Source: CAVPDE01 sp964580575
Lineage (GTDB): Bacteria; Desulfobacterota; DSM-4660; Desulfatiglandales; HGW-15
NCBI GenBank assembly: GCA_964580575.1
Contig: CAZOLJ010000039.1
Coordinates: 1 to 43,542, forward strand
Direction: 5' to 3'
Length of the DNA: 43,542 nucleotides
This document shows positions 16,232 to 24,707 of the stretch, one piece after another. A program made the position numbers and the translations under genes. The stretch's first letter is position 1; every line of letters begins with the position of its first letter. The notes under the pieces are model-generated. The model did no database searches, was not told where the DNA came from, and saw nothing but the letters and a program-made list of their open reading frames with translations.

Positions 16232-17191
16232 TCAAATGCTCCTTCCCAAAGCTCTTGGCCTTATCTTGTCAAGAAGCGGGCTCGCCACGTTAAAAAGAAG
16301 AATGGCAAACACCACGCCGTCCGTAAAGCCGCCGACATTGCGGATCAGGATCGTCATCACCCCTGCGCCCGCCCCATAAACCAGCATGGGGATGAGATTC
16401 ACAGGGGCAGAGGAATACTCGGTGATCAGGAAAAACGCTCCAATCAGGGTGTAGCCTGCGAGCAGATGGAACCAGGGGCCTGCGTATTTTTCCGGATTGG
16501 AGAGATTGAAGACATAGGCCGTCACCAAAATCCCCACGATATAGGAGAGCGAAATCTCCCACCGGATGAAACCGCGGAGAATCAGGTAGAGCCCGCCGAT
16601 CATCAGGCCGAGCGCAAAGATCGTCCCTATCCCTCCGACTTGCTGCCCCAGGAGAAGCCCGGTCAGGCTGTAGCGGGCGACAGCCGCTGTTCCCAAAGCC
16701 TTCACGGCTTTGAGAGGATCTGCGGCAGGAAAACCGAAATCATAGTTCAGGTAGGCCAGATCCAAATCCATGATTCCTTTGTAGGAGATGATGAGCGTGG
16801 CGATCGCCACGAGCGCCGGGTTCAGGGGGTTGCAGCCAAGGCCGCCGTAAATCCATTTCCCCACGGTGACGGCAACAGCGGTGCCCAACACCACCACCCA
16901 CCAGGGCGCTGTGGCAGGAAGCAGCATCCCGAACAGGAGCCCGATCACTGCCGCATCCCCGTCTCCCACGGTGAGAGGGCGTTTCATGAAACGGTTCAGG
17001 ATTAACTCCCAGAGGATGGCACAGGAGATGGAAAGAGCCATGACCCTGAGGGCCGGGACCCCGAATTGATAAATCCCCATGAGCACCGCAGGCAGGGCCG
17101 CGAGCATCGTGTGATAACTCCTCTCCCTGATGCTGATTCCGCTGTGCCAGTAAGGCGCATGTGATCCGACCAGTAACTTCTGCTTAAGCAT
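16232..17191 (-). CDS. rnfD: Rnf electron transport complex subunit RnfD, atypical flavin site
   Basis: A 319-residue polytopic membrane protein. The start at 17191 (MLKQKLLVGS) overlaps the rnfC stop by 8 bases. Family landmarks are SHAPYWHSGISI near the N-terminus, GKWIYGGLGCNPLNPALVA in the middle and ITEYSSAPVN near the C-terminus. The usual FMN-attachment motif (D-x-x-[ST]-G-A-T) is expected around residues 155-170, but the sequence there is AADPLKAVKALGTAA. So the canonical acceptor threonine context is missing, and the flavin may be non-covalent, shifted or absent. Everything else supports a working subunit. Confidence 0.92.
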   Translation of the reverse strand: MLKQKLLVGSHAPYWHSGISIRERSYHTMLAALPAVLMGIYQFGVPALRVMALSISCAILWELILNRFMKRPLTVGDGDAAVIGLLFGMLLPATAPWWVVVLGTAVAVTVGKWIYGGLGCNPLNPALVAIATLIISYKGIMDLDLAYLNYDFGFPAADPLKAVKALGTAAVARYSLTGLLLGQQVGGIGTIFALGLMIGGLYLILRGFIRWEISLSYIVGILVTAYVFNLSNPEKYAGPWFHLLAGYTLIGAFFLITEYSSAPVNLIPMLVYGAGAGVMTILIRNVGGFTDGVVFAILLFNVASPLLDKIRPRALGRSI

Positions 17192-18470
17192 GGGCTTCCT
17201 CCGCGCTCCTGATCCTTGCAACCTCCTGCTTTCCGAGCATGATGTACTGGAAAACAGGGATTCCCACGATGCAGACATAAGTACAAAGCCCGCACTCGAT
17301 GCATGAGAGAAGGTCATACCCTTGGGATGCTTCTTCAAAACGGCCGTTTTCCAGGTACCGGATGAGCATGTTCACCGGCATTTTCGCTGGACAGACTCTC
17401 ACACACTCCCCGCAGTTGACGCAATGGCTGTCCGAACTGGAGATGATGTGGCTTTTGTCCTGAACAAGAATAGCCTCTGTATCCGCCTCCACCGGAGCCT
17501 CTTCATACAACAGGCTCCGGCCGGTCATGGGACCTCCCAGCACGACTCGGTCTCCGTGCTGCGTCCCTGCGCCGAGGGCGCTCAACACATCCTTGACCGG
17601 AGTCCCGATCCTGGCTCTTGCCTGAACCGTGGAACCGTCCTTCTTGATGATCGTCACGAGTTTGTGAATGGGGAGGTGTCCTTCTGAAAAGGCCTTGTGA
17701 AGAGCCACCACCGCCTCGGCGCTCACGAATCCGATCCCGAGATCCTCGAACCTCTTCCCCACGGGCACTGTTTTTCCGAAGAGGTTTTTCATCACCATCC
17801 TGGGAAGGGTGTCCGGATAAAACGGATCCAAGGTTCTCACTTCTGCCCCTGTCTTTTCCGCTTCTTTCTTGAGGTAGTCCGGCACCAGGAGGATGGTTTT
17901 CGGATTTCCTGAAATGTTTCTTAGTGTCGCAAGCCCTTCTTTCAGGGCATCTGCTTCCGTGTCGACCACAAACTGGTTCTTGGTCACCAGGAGGTCGCTG
18001 TCGACCCCATTTACCACCAGAATTTCCAGAGGAGGAGAAAAACTCACTGTGGAGCCGAACTCCGGAGCGCCCGGCAGGGAAGCCAGATACTCCATCACGA
18101 TTTGAAGACTCGCGTCCTTGGCCACATGCCCGAACTCCTCATCCCCTTGATCCTTTTCCGCCACGTTGACGGACACGGCCGTGCCGGTTTGCCCCATGTA
18201 GCCTGAGCGAGGGGAAATGTTCGAAACCGTTCCGGTCACCGAGGAGATGAAGTAGTCTTCCCGATCCTTAGCCAAGCGGATCTTTTGCCCGGTCCGCACG
18301 CGGTCCCCGATCCCAACCCTCAGCGCATCGACTTTCGGATAAGGACCCTTCACCAGGAAGGTCGCCTTCTTCGGCAAAGGGATCTCTGCCAACACTTCTT
18401 TGGGAAGGCCCCAAACCCTGGAAGCTCTGAGCTTTGGTTTCGTAATTGCAAAAAAGGGTCTTTTGATCAT
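17184..18470 (-). CDS. rnfC: Rnf electron transport complex subunit RnfC, lacking the NADH-site motif
   Basis: A 428-residue peripheral subunit. The C-terminal pair of [4Fe-4S] clusters is intact (C350, C353, C356, C360 and C390, C393, C396, C400), as are GGPMTG (about 312-317) and the N-terminal biotinyl-lipoyl-like fold. Standard RnfC has GGAGFPTH followed by an INGAECEP stretch, which form the NADH/FMN pocket shared with NuoF. At the equivalent place (about 132-168) this protein reads SLPGAPEFGSTVSF and VVNGVDSDLLVTKNQ. NADH oxidation at RnfC is therefore doubtful. It is preceded by a c3-type cytochrome gene and an intergenic repeat, with GAGGAG before the ATG. Confidence 0.9.
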   Translation of the reverse strand: MIKRPFFAITKPKLRASRVWGLPKEVLAEIPLPKKATFLVKGPYPKVDALRVGIGDRVRTGQKIRLAKDREDYFISSVTGTVSNISPRSGYMGQTGTAVSVNVAEKDQGDEEFGHVAKDASLQIVMEYLASLPGAPEFGSTVSFSPPLEILVVNGVDSDLLVTKNQFVVDTEADALKEGLATLRNISGNPKTILLVPDYLKKEAEKTGAEVRTLDPFYPDTLPRMVMKNLFGKTVPVGKRFEDLGIGFVSAEAVVALHKAFSEGHLPIHKLVTIIKKDGSTVQARARIGTPVKDVLSALGAGTQHGDRVVLGGPMTGRSLLYEEAPVEADTEAILVQDKSHIISSSDSHCVNCGECVRVCPAKMPVNMLIRYLENGRFEEASQGYDLLSCIECGLCTYVCIVGIPVFQYIMLGKQEVARIRSAEEAHA

Positions 18471-18554
18471 CTTGCTCCTCTCATTCCTCCCAACTCTGTT
18501 CTCTCTTTATCCAAAAACATGCATTGATGAAGTGCGGACAAATTCTATTGCAAC

Positions 18555-18638
18555 ATCGCAGGTTGCGGGTTGCTTGTGGCAGGTTGGTTTTTGCCACGCG
18601 CTACGAGCGACCTGCAACCTGCAACAACCAACCTGCTA
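18555..18638 (-). repeat. Heptamer repeat element, copy 2
   Basis: Left array heptamers (GCAGGTT, GCGGGTT, GCTTGTG, GCAGGTT) from about 18557 are followed by a core of about 25 bases and an inverted array (GCAACCT, GCAACAA, CCAACCT) ending at 18638. As at 2912-3073, the outer end supplies the TAG stop codon of the adjacent gene, here the cytochrome. It lies in the 165-base cytochrome-rnfC gap. Confidence 0.75.
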
Positions 18639-19019
18639 CAGCATCCCATGACATGCTGAGCAGTTCACCGGACCCATGCCGCCGTCTTCGTGGCATCCCT
18701 TGCACTGCTTGTGAAAGGCATCAGACCGCAGCGGCCCCTCCCCTTCTCCTTCCTGGGTCTTGTGACACTCCCCGCAGGGAGAAGGCTTTTGCCCCTCTTT
18801 GTCGATGTCATGGTGGCAATCCGTGCACTTGATGCCATAGCCTTTGTCCCAGGTGTGCTCCCTGTGATCAAAGAGCACGTTTCCGGCGATGCTTTTGAAC
18901 ATGATCCGGAGCGGAGGCTCAGGCTTTTTCATCGGGTAAGCGGCATAGCCGACCACGGCCACCAAAAGCAGAACGGCCGCCAGCGCACAGGCTAAAGTGA
19001 TTTCTCTTTTCCCATCCAT
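18636..19019 (-). CDS. Tetrahaem cytochrome c, class III (c3-like), membrane-anchored
   Basis: A 127-residue protein with an N-terminal hydrophobic segment (about residues 7-27) acting as signal or anchor, and four CxxCH haem sites in the mature part (CTDCH, CGECH, CKGCH, CSACH). Extra histidines (FDHREH, CHHD, AFHKQ) can serve as distal ligands, the pattern of bis-His low-potential cytochrome c3. It lies directly upstream of rnfC and 43 bases after the NuoF-like gene. Multihaem cytochromes encoded beside rnf genes are known in some anaerobes as electron partners of the complex, so a periplasmic electron exchange role with RnfG/RnfD is the likely function. Haem count is seen; partner is inferred. 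Confidence 0.88.
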   Translation of the reverse strand: MDGKREITLACALAAVLLLVAVVGYAAYPMKKPEPPLRIMFKSIAGNVLFDHREHTWDKGYGIKCTDCHHDIDKEGQKPSPCGECHKTQEGEGEGPLRSDAFHKQCKGCHEDGGMGPVNCSACHGML

Positions 19020-19062
19020 TGCTATCCCTTTCCAAATCGAACACGGCCTCTGCAGACCCTCC

Positions 19063-20850
19063 CTACGAAATCGCGTCTGCCGGGCAGTTGGTGATACAGC
19101 TCAAGCACTTGATGCACTTTTCCTTCATGATGAAAGCCGGCTCCCTCTTCTGCCACTGAATGGCTCCTGCAGGGCAGCTCCTGGAACAAATCCCGCACTT
19201 CGTGCACACTTCGGGATTCACCTCGAATTTCACAAGAGCGGCACAGCGCTTGGCGGGGCACCTCTTCTCATGAATGTGGGCTTCATATTCCTCCCTGAAA
19301 TACTGCAGCGTGGAGAGCACGGGATTCGGGCCGGTCTGGCCAAGGCCGCACAGGGCGCTGTTCTTGATCATGTCGCTCAGCTCTTCCAGCAAATCGATAT
19401 CCCCTGGCTCCCCGCGGCCGCGGGTGATTTTTTCCAGGATTTCGAGCATCCTCCTCGTTCCCTCGCGGCACGGCGTGCACTTGCCGCAGGATTCATCCTG
19501 GATGAAATCCATAAAGAAACGGGCCATGTCCACCATGCAGGTCTGATCGTTCATGACGATCATGCCGCCGGAACCCATGATGGCCCCCACCTTTGCAATG
19601 GACTCATAGTCCACGGGGGTGTCCAGATACTGCTCCGGCACGCACCCTCCCGATGGCCCGCCCAGTTGGACCGCCTTGAATTTTCTTTTTTTCGGTATCC
19701 CGCCCCCGATGTCAAAAATGATTTCCCTCAGGGAAATACCCATCGGCACTTCGACAAGGCCGATGTTGTTCACCGCTCCTGTGAGAGCGAAGACCTTGGT
19801 GCCTTTACTGGTGGCTGTGCCGACGGCGGCATACCAGGCTCCGCCGTTTTGGATGATCTGAGGGACATTCGCATAGGTCTCCACGTTATTGAGCACCGTC
19901 GGCTTGTTCCACAGGCCCTGCTGAGCCGGGAAAGGAGGCCTGGGCCTGGGCATGCCCCGCTTGCCTTCGAGGGATTTCATCAGGGCCGTTTCCTCGCCGC
20001 ACACAAAGGCGCCCGCTCCCTGGTACACCTCCACTTCAAAATCAAAGCCGCTGCCCAGAATGTTCTCCCCAAGAAGCCCGGTTTCCTTGGCCTGGTGGAT
20101 GGCGATGTTGAGCCTTTTGATTGCGAGGGGATACTCCGCCCTGCAGTAGATATAGCCTTGGTGGGCACCAATCGCCTTGCCCGCAATGACCATCCCTTCC
20201 AGGACCGCGTGGGGATCTGCCTCAAGCACGCTCCGGTCCATAAACGCACCCGGGTCGCCTTCGTCGGCATTGCACAACGCGTACTTGATGTCGCCTTTGG
20301 CTTTGTGGGCGAATTCCCACTTCAGTCCGGTGGGAAACCCCGCGCCCCCTCGACCCCTCAGCCCGGAGATCTTCACCTCGTCGATAATCTGCTCGGGAGT
20401 CATCTCCAGGAGCGCCCGACCGAGTCCGATATAGCCGTCTCGGGCGATGTATTCCTCCAGGCTCTCCGGGTCCAGGATCCCTCGATTCCGCAACACAATG
20501 AGCTTTTGCTTGGAATAAAAGGGGATGTCGTCCATGCTGGGAATCGTTTCCGCCGAAGCCGGTTCCTTGTAAAAGAGCTTCTTCACCGGCCGCCCTTTGA
20601 GGAAATGCTCCTCCACGAGATGGGGAATGTGTTCCGCCTTCAACTTCTGGTAGAAAATGTTGTCGGGCTGGACAATCAAAATAGGGCCCTGAGCACAGAA
20701 CCCGTTGCACCCCGTCTCAATGACCCGGATCTCCTGGTCCAGGCTGTGCCGGGCGAGTTCCCTCTTGAGCGTCTCCTTCACCTCTTGACTTCCTGAAGCG
20801 TGGCAGCCTGTACCTCCGCACAGAAGCAAGTCACATCGGTATGTGGTCAT
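19063..20850 (-). CDS. NuoF/HydB-like NADH- and FMN-binding iron-sulfur subunit
   Basis: A 595-residue flavoprotein of the NuoF/HydB/HndC family. Order of parts: an N-terminal thioredoxin-like [2Fe-2S] domain (CGGTGCHASG, then a later GCNGFC), the NADH loop GRGGAGFPTGLKW, FMN contacts in CNADEGDPGAFMDRS, GAGAFVCGEETAL, the [4Fe-4S] site ESCGKCTPCREG with a distal cysteine in ALCGLG, and a C-terminal two-cluster ferredoxin (CTKCGICSRSCP, CIKCLSCITNCP). The ATG at 20850 is preferred to a TTG at 20856 because GGGGAGG is suitably spaced. It would be the NADH-reacting subunit of the formate dehydrogenase assembly; proteins of this kind take part in ferredoxin/NAD bifurcation. Confidence 0.92.
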   Translation of the reverse strand: MTTYRCDLLLCGGTGCHASGSQEVKETLKRELARHSLDQEIRVIETGCNGFCAQGPILIVQPDNIFYQKLKAEHIPHLVEEHFLKGRPVKKLFYKEPASAETIPSMDDIPFYSKQKLIVLRNRGILDPESLEEYIARDGYIGLGRALLEMTPEQIIDEVKISGLRGRGGAGFPTGLKWEFAHKAKGDIKYALCNADEGDPGAFMDRSVLEADPHAVLEGMVIAGKAIGAHQGYIYCRAEYPLAIKRLNIAIHQAKETGLLGENILGSGFDFEVEVYQGAGAFVCGEETALMKSLEGKRGMPRPRPPFPAQQGLWNKPTVLNNVETYANVPQIIQNGGAWYAAVGTATSKGTKVFALTGAVNNIGLVEVPMGISLREIIFDIGGGIPKKRKFKAVQLGGPSGGCVPEQYLDTPVDYESIAKVGAIMGSGGMIVMNDQTCMVDMARFFMDFIQDESCGKCTPCREGTRRMLEILEKITRGRGEPGDIDLLEELSDMIKNSALCGLGQTGPNPVLSTLQYFREEYEAHIHEKRCPAKRCAALVKFEVNPEVCTKCGICSRSCPAGAIQWQKREPAFIMKEKCIKCLSCITNCPADAIS

Positions 20851-20886
20851 TCCCAAAGCCTCCCCATGGTAAGCCGCGGTCCGAGC

Positions 20887-21258
20887 TTATTTCATTCTGG
20901 CCAGCGCGAAGTCGGTCTGCACCTCTTCGAGAAGAACGTGGCGCTTAAAGACTTGCCGCATTCTGTTTCTATCCATGTGCTGATACACGACAGGATTCTT
21001 ACCCTGAATCTCCACGGTCACGTTGGGCTCGCTGCTGCACATTCCCATGCAGCCCGAGGTCATGACCCGGATATCCTGCCGGTCCGTCTGAGCCAGCTCT
21101 TCCAGCAGCGCGTCCATGACCTCCCTGGCGCCCGCGGCGATGCCGCAGGTCCCCATGTGGACGGTGATTTTCACGGCCATCCCTCCCTCCCGGAGGGCCG
21201 TCGCTTTCTTGGCGCTTTCCCGGATCTTCTTGAGGTCTTCAATCGTCAGTTTCGGCAT
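20887..21258 (-). CDS. Thioredoxin-like [2Fe-2S] protein (HndB-like)
   Basis: A 123-residue protein whose middle part is a thioredoxin-like ferredoxin fold: MGTCGIAAGARE in the first half and SGCMGMCSSEP in the second, giving three cysteines in the arrangement seen in HndB proteins of NADP-reducing hydrogenases. It is located 30 bases before the NuoF-like gene and 95 bases after the HATPase gene. Expected role: small electron-transfer subunit of the NuoF/NuoE-like assembly. With only one cysteine in the first motif, cluster binding is less certain than in NuoE. Confidence 0.85.
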   Translation of the reverse strand: MPKLTIEDLKKIRESAKKATALREGGMAVKITVHMGTCGIAAGAREVMDALLEELAQTDRQDIRVMTSGCMGMCSSEPNVTVEIQGKNPVVYQHMDRNRMRQVFKRHVLLEEVQTDFALARMK

Positions 21259-21353
21259 GATGCTCTCCCGTCATCCAGTCTGATGACACCCTGATCTGCG
21301 TTGTTTCTCCTGGGGCATTCTCTCCCTGTCTTCGAACGGGGGATCCCCGCGGC

Positions 21354-21899
21354 CTACGCTCCCTTCAACTCCTGCAAGGACTCTCGAATGGAGTCCTTCA
21401 CTGTTTTGATGACTTCCGGGTGAGTGATCGGCACGTCCTCCAGCGCTCTTCTCAACTCCAGCGTGTCGATTCGAAACACTCTCCCGTCTTTTTCATGGGT
21501 GTAGATAAAATCCACTTCCGAATTTCCCATAATGAGACCGGCCACAGAGGTCGCCATGTCCCCCAGGGGAGCGAGATCGAGGTGGTCCCTCCGAAAAGAA
21601 GCACTCACTTCCGTCCCCTGCCCCTCGGTGGAGCGCAGCGTAAACTCGCCCTCGCACCGTCTGCTCGCCTCCCGAAAAAGCGAGAGTCCAAGCCCCACCC
21701 GCCGTGTGGTCCTTGTGGTGTAAAAGGGATCGAGCACCTGATCGAGCCGGTCCTCCGGAATCCCTCGACCGTCGTCCTTGACCGAAATTCGCAGACGGTT
21801 CCCCGCCGTATCTTCCGACACGGAAATGAAGACCTGTTTGGCCCCCGCAGCCACGCTGTTTTCGACAATGTCCATAATATGAAGGGAGAGCTCTCTCAT
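21354..21899 (-). CDS. GHKL/histidine-kinase-type ATPase domain protein
   Basis: A 181-residue stand-alone HATPase domain with no sensor or dimerisation/phosphoacceptor domain. The N box is MDIVENSVAAGAK, the G1 box is VKDDGRGIPED and the G2 box is RRVGLGLSLFREA. Proteins like this act as serine kinases or nucleotide-switch regulators, or bind partner proteins. The ATG follows the PHP-protein stop codon directly. The C-terminal 60 residues have no recognised fold. Its place inside a redox operon, close to a hydrogenase-like protein, suggests a regulatory or assembly role; this is inference. Confidence 0.85.
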   Translation of the reverse strand: MRELSLHIMDIVENSVAAGAKQVFISVSEDTAGNRLRISVKDDGRGIPEDRLDQVLDPFYTTRTTRRVGLGLSLFREASRRCEGEFTLRSTEGQGTEVSASFRRDHLDLAPLGDMATSVAGLIMGNSEVDFIYTHEKDGRVFRIDTLELRRALEDVPITHPEVIKTVKDSIRESLQELKGA

Positions 21900-22634
21900 C
21901 TAGCCCAACACCCTCCGTCCCTCCTGATTCTTCAAAGCCAAGCGGATCTCGGACACACTGGGGCCCTCCAGCAGGAAGGTGGTGCTCGCCCTGCCGACGT
22001 CGCTCAGGAAATGCGCATCCGAGAAGGAGAGGATCGCATAGAGCGCCGTCCCCGGGATGTCTTGCTTGGCGGAGTCCCGATTCGCGTGCACGGAGACCTC
22101 AATCGCGTCCACCTCCAGATCGCTCGGGATAAATCCCAGTTGGCTCAGAAGGCTGAAACTGGGTCTGTCCACGTGAGACGCGATGCTCAAGCCTCCCAGG
22201 CGGTGCACCTCCTTCACCAGGTCCGCGAGGGGGAGTTGCACCGAGCCGATCAGGAGCCGGTCATTGAATCCCTCCACCTCGTCGAATTCATTGGCCACCA
22301 CCTGGTCCCCGAACAGCTCCGGCCGGTTGGTTCCCTTGAGGGCGCCGTAGATCAGGGCTTGCATCTGCAGGGCCTGATCGATCCGGTCAAAGATCGCCAG
22401 GGTGTGCACCTCCTCCCTCGAGCTGATTTCCATCCCAGGGAGAACCCAGAGTCCCTTTCCGCCGGCAGCTCTGATCACCGCCCCCGCATTCTCCGCCGAG
22501 TTGTGGTCGCAGATCCCGATCAGATCCAGCCCCGCCTCCAGGCTCCGGTGCACGATCGCTCTGGGGCTCATGTCCAGATCCCCGCACGGAGAGAGGCAGG
22601 AGTGGATGTGCAAATCCGCTTTGAAGCGCTTCAC
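21900..22634 (-). CDS. PHP-domain metallophosphoesterase-like protein
   Basis: A 244-residue PHP protein. The metal-binding motif DLHIHSCLSPCGD opens the protein; further ligands are in GICDHNSAEN, GMEISSREEVH, ASHVDRPSF and SFSDAHFL, covering the usual His/Asp/Glu set. PHP proteins are di- or trinuclear metal phosphoesterases, although many have unknown substrates. It overlaps the preceding DRTGG gene by 4 bases and abuts the following HATPase gene. From memory, PHP proteins occur in the same company in [FeFe]-hydrogenase operons of other anaerobes, so it is probably part of this module. The substrate is unknown. Confidence 0.85.
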   Translation of the reverse strand: MKRFKADLHIHSCLSPCGDLDMSPRAIVHRSLEAGLDLIGICDHNSAENAGAVIRAAGGKGLWVLPGMEISSREEVHTLAIFDRIDQALQMQALIYGALKGTNRPELFGDQVVANEFDEVEGFNDRLLIGSVQLPLADLVKEVHRLGGLSIASHVDRPSFSLLSQLGFIPSDLEVDAIEVSVHANRDSAKQDIPGTALYAILSFSDAHFLSDVGRASTTFLLEGPSVSEIRLALKNQEGRRVLG

Positions 22635-22978
22635 GCCTCGATCCTGCCGATGCCAAGCCCGTAGAGTTTCCCCGCCAGCGCGTAGGAGGACAGAGGAGAA
22701 AGAAGAATGGGGATTCCTTCGCTCTCGGCCTTGGCCTTGGTCTCCTCATCAGGCGAACGGCCGTTCACGAGAACGATCGCGGCAAGATCCCGCAACACGG
22801 CCACGGCGACGATGTTCTGATGAGATTGGATGGTAATCCACACGCTTCCCTTCTGCGCATGGGCCATGACATCACTGAGAAGGTCTCCGCAGTATCCTCC
22901 GGAGATCTCCCTCTCCAGCCCGCCCGCTCCTGCGGCCACCTGAAAATCGAGATACTTCTGAATCTCTCCAACCTTCAT
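22631..22978 (-). CDS. DRTGG-domain protein (first copy)
   Basis: A 115-residue single-domain protein. The fold is suggested by MKVGEIQKYLDFQVAAGAGG, the SDVMAHAQKGSVWIT segment (where DRTGG proteins have S-D-x-M-x-x) and AIVLVNGRSPDEET. The start at 22978 overlaps the hydrogenase-like gene stop by 4 bases and excludes a long out-of-frame extension. DRTGG domains are found next to CBS and phosphotransacetylase domains and have no firmly known ligand. A diverged second copy lies at 24708-25067, so the module carries two, on either side of the hydrogenase-like gene. Confidence 0.78.
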   Translation of the reverse strand: MKVGEIQKYLDFQVAAGAGGLEREISGGYCGDLLSDVMAHAQKGSVWITIQSHQNIVAVAVLRDLAAIVLVNGRSPDEETKAKAESEGIPILLSPLSSYALAGKLYGLGIGRIEA

Positions 22979-24261
22979 GGGTTTGTTCCTCCCCCTTTGC
23001 CTGAACGCAGCAGGGCACAGTTCTCCAGGGCCGCCTGCCCGTCCGCCACATCTTCGGCAAAGGTCTTGCAGTCCGGGGACCCGCACTGTCCGCATTCTTT
23101 TCCAGGCAGTTTCTGAAGAACGGATTCGATCCGGGCCTGTCTGGCAATCGCATCGGCAATGGAAAGGCGCTTTTCATGCTTCAGTGCGGGATTCTCTTTT
23201 GTCTCACTCAAGAACGACCCTTCCAGGTAGTGCCTGTAGATCTGAGACCGCCTGATCCGCTTTCCCTGCCCGAACATCGGACCCAGGCTCCTCAGGACGC
23301 CTTTGGCCTGATACTTGTCGGCCACGGTCAAAGGTCCGCCGATGCAGCCTTCCGCGCAGGATCTGAATTCGAAATACTCAATGTCCCTGAACAGCCCCAT
23401 CTCGATCTTTTCAAGATAGAGGATCGTCTCCTGCATCCCCGAAACCGCCAGGCAGGCCACATCGTCCAAGCCTGCAATCTCCCCGCCGGACATACCCCAT
23501 CCAATACCGACCCCGCTCGACACTTGAAGGATAAGGTCTATATCCTCCCCAGGGAGGTTTTTCGCCACCAGGTCGTAGATCTCGTTGATCCCCAGCGCGC
23601 CGCTCAGATAAGACCGTTGCGTGAACATGGGCTGCTCGATGGAGATCATCTTTGCCGAGCACGGGCTGATGTGGTAAATCGCCGCTTCATTTTCGCCGAA
23701 AATCTTCATCGCCCTGAACCTTTTCCTCATCTCCCTGGCTGCAATCTCCCTTGGGGGAATGAAAGGGAGGACGTGCTTCCACAACGAGGGAAATCGCAAA
23801 GCAATAAGCCGGTTCACCACCGGGCACACAGGAGAGATCAGAGGCCAGAGCGCACCCTCTTTTCCCCGATTCTCCTTGATGTGAAGTTCGGTGACGGCGT
23901 TGTAGATCTCGTGGGCGTAAGCCTGATCGTAAACGTAATGGAACACCTTCCGCAGGGCGAGGAGGATATCATTGGGCAACACCTCGTTGCCGAACTGGGC
24001 ATAGAGTGTCGGTGAGGCGCCGACAACCGTGTAAGGGCCTAATTCCACTTCGCCGGACCAGGTGGTCACCGCCTTGACCGCTCCCTTCGGACAAACCCGG
24101 ATGCACTCTCCGCAGTCGATGCACTTCGCCTGCACGCGGGTGGCTTTGCCGTCCCTCACTCGAATCGCCTTGGTGGGGCAAATCTTCATGCACAGGACGC
24201 ACCCGGTGCACAAGTTCGCGTCCATTTGGATATAACCGGACAAGCGCTTCGGACCTGCCAT
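22975..24261 (-). CDS. [FeFe]-hydrogenase-like iron-sulfur protein, altered H-cluster loop
   Basis: A 428-residue protein: a two-[4Fe-4S] ferredoxin domain (residues 18-28 and 47-57), a hydrogenase large-subunit-like domain, and a C-terminal Fe-S motif (CGQCGSPDCKTFAEDVADG, about 390-408, plus C415). The four cysteines expected to hold the cubane of the H-cluster are kept: C146 (SPVCP, loop L1), C201 (SPCSAK, L2), C302 and C306 (SCAEGC, L3). In L1 the first cysteine of TSCCP, which relays protons in true hydrogenases, is V145. The protein therefore resembles the sensor-type relatives rather than a catalytic hydrogenase. It is embedded between an RsbW-like ATPase gene and a DRTGG gene with 2-base spacing and 4-base overlap. 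Confidence 0.85.
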   Translation of the reverse strand: MAGPKRLSGYIQMDANLCTGCVLCMKICPTKAIRVRDGKATRVQAKCIDCGECIRVCPKGAVKAVTTWSGEVELGPYTVVGASPTLYAQFGNEVLPNDILLALRKVFHYVYDQAYAHEIYNAVTELHIKENRGKEGALWPLISPVCPVVNRLIALRFPSLWKHVLPFIPPREIAAREMRKRFRAMKIFGENEAAIYHISPCSAKMISIEQPMFTQRSYLSGALGINEIYDLVAKNLPGEDIDLILQVSSGVGIGWGMSGGEIAGLDDVACLAVSGMQETILYLEKIEMGLFRDIEYFEFRSCAEGCIGGPLTVADKYQAKGVLRSLGPMFGQGKRIRRSQIYRHYLEGSFLSETKENPALKHEKRLSIADAIARQARIESVLQKLPGKECGQCGSPDCKTFAEDVADGQAALENCALLRSGKGGGTNP

Positions 24262-24263
24262 GT

Positions 24264-24692
24264 TTACCCCTTCTTCAAGTCAAAGGACATCGCGAGGAGA
24301 GTTCCTTTGCCTTTTTCCGAGTCGATCTTCAGACTGTCGCAATTCTTCTTGATGTTGGGCAGGCCCATGCCTGCCCCAAACCCCATTTCCCGCGCCTCTT
24401 CCGAGGCGGTGCTGTACCCCTCTTTCATGGCCAGTTCAATATTCTCGATCCCTGGGCCGCTGTCTTTCACGGCCAAGGCAATCGCCACCGTGTCGATCAC
24501 GAGGTGCAACGTTCCATCTGCCCCGTGCATCACCACGTTCATCTCCGCCTCGTAGGCACAAATGGACACCCTGCGGATCAAGGCCTCCTCAAATCCGATC
24601 TTCTTCAGGATGCCCTGGACTTGGATGGAGACCTGCCCGGCCCGGAGGTAGTCCCTTGCCTTGATCAAGAAGCTTTTTGAAAGGGTGGGCAT
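24264..24692 (-). CDS. RsbW/SpoIIAB-like ATPase (anti-sigma-factor-type serine kinase)
   Basis: A 142-residue stand-alone GHKL ATPase. The N box reads CAYEAEMNVVMHG, the G1 box VKDSGPGIENI and the G2 box GFGAGMGLPNIKKNCD, which is the RsbW/SpoIIAB pattern. Such proteins phosphorylate anti-sigma antagonists or bind sigma factors, but no STAS partner is encoded here. Two bases separate its stop from the hydrogenase-like gene. Together with the second HATPase gene at 21354-21899, it makes two unrelated stand-alone GHKL ATPases in one redox operon. Confidence 0.87.
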   Translation of the reverse strand: MPTLSKSFLIKARDYLRAGQVSIQVQGILKKIGFEEALIRRVSICAYEAEMNVVMHGADGTLHLVIDTVAIALAVKDSGPGIENIELAMKEGYSTASEEAREMGFGAGMGLPNIKKNCDSLKIDSEKGKGTLLAMSFDLKKG

Positions 24693-24707
24693 AAAGACCC
24701 GCTCCCC

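Noticed and set aside
18997..20796. A 599-codon open frame on the plus strand
   Set aside because: It is antisense to the NuoF-like gene, whose motifs are unambiguous; it is a product of GC-rich third positions.
21420..22664. A 414-codon open frame on the plus strand
   Set aside because: Antisense to the HATPase and PHP genes, both with clear family motifs; no domain visible in the antisense product.
22975..24261. A catalytic [FeFe]-hydrogenase
   Set aside because: The proton-relay cysteine of loop L1 is Val and no maturases are seen, so a hydrogen-producing role is not supported here.
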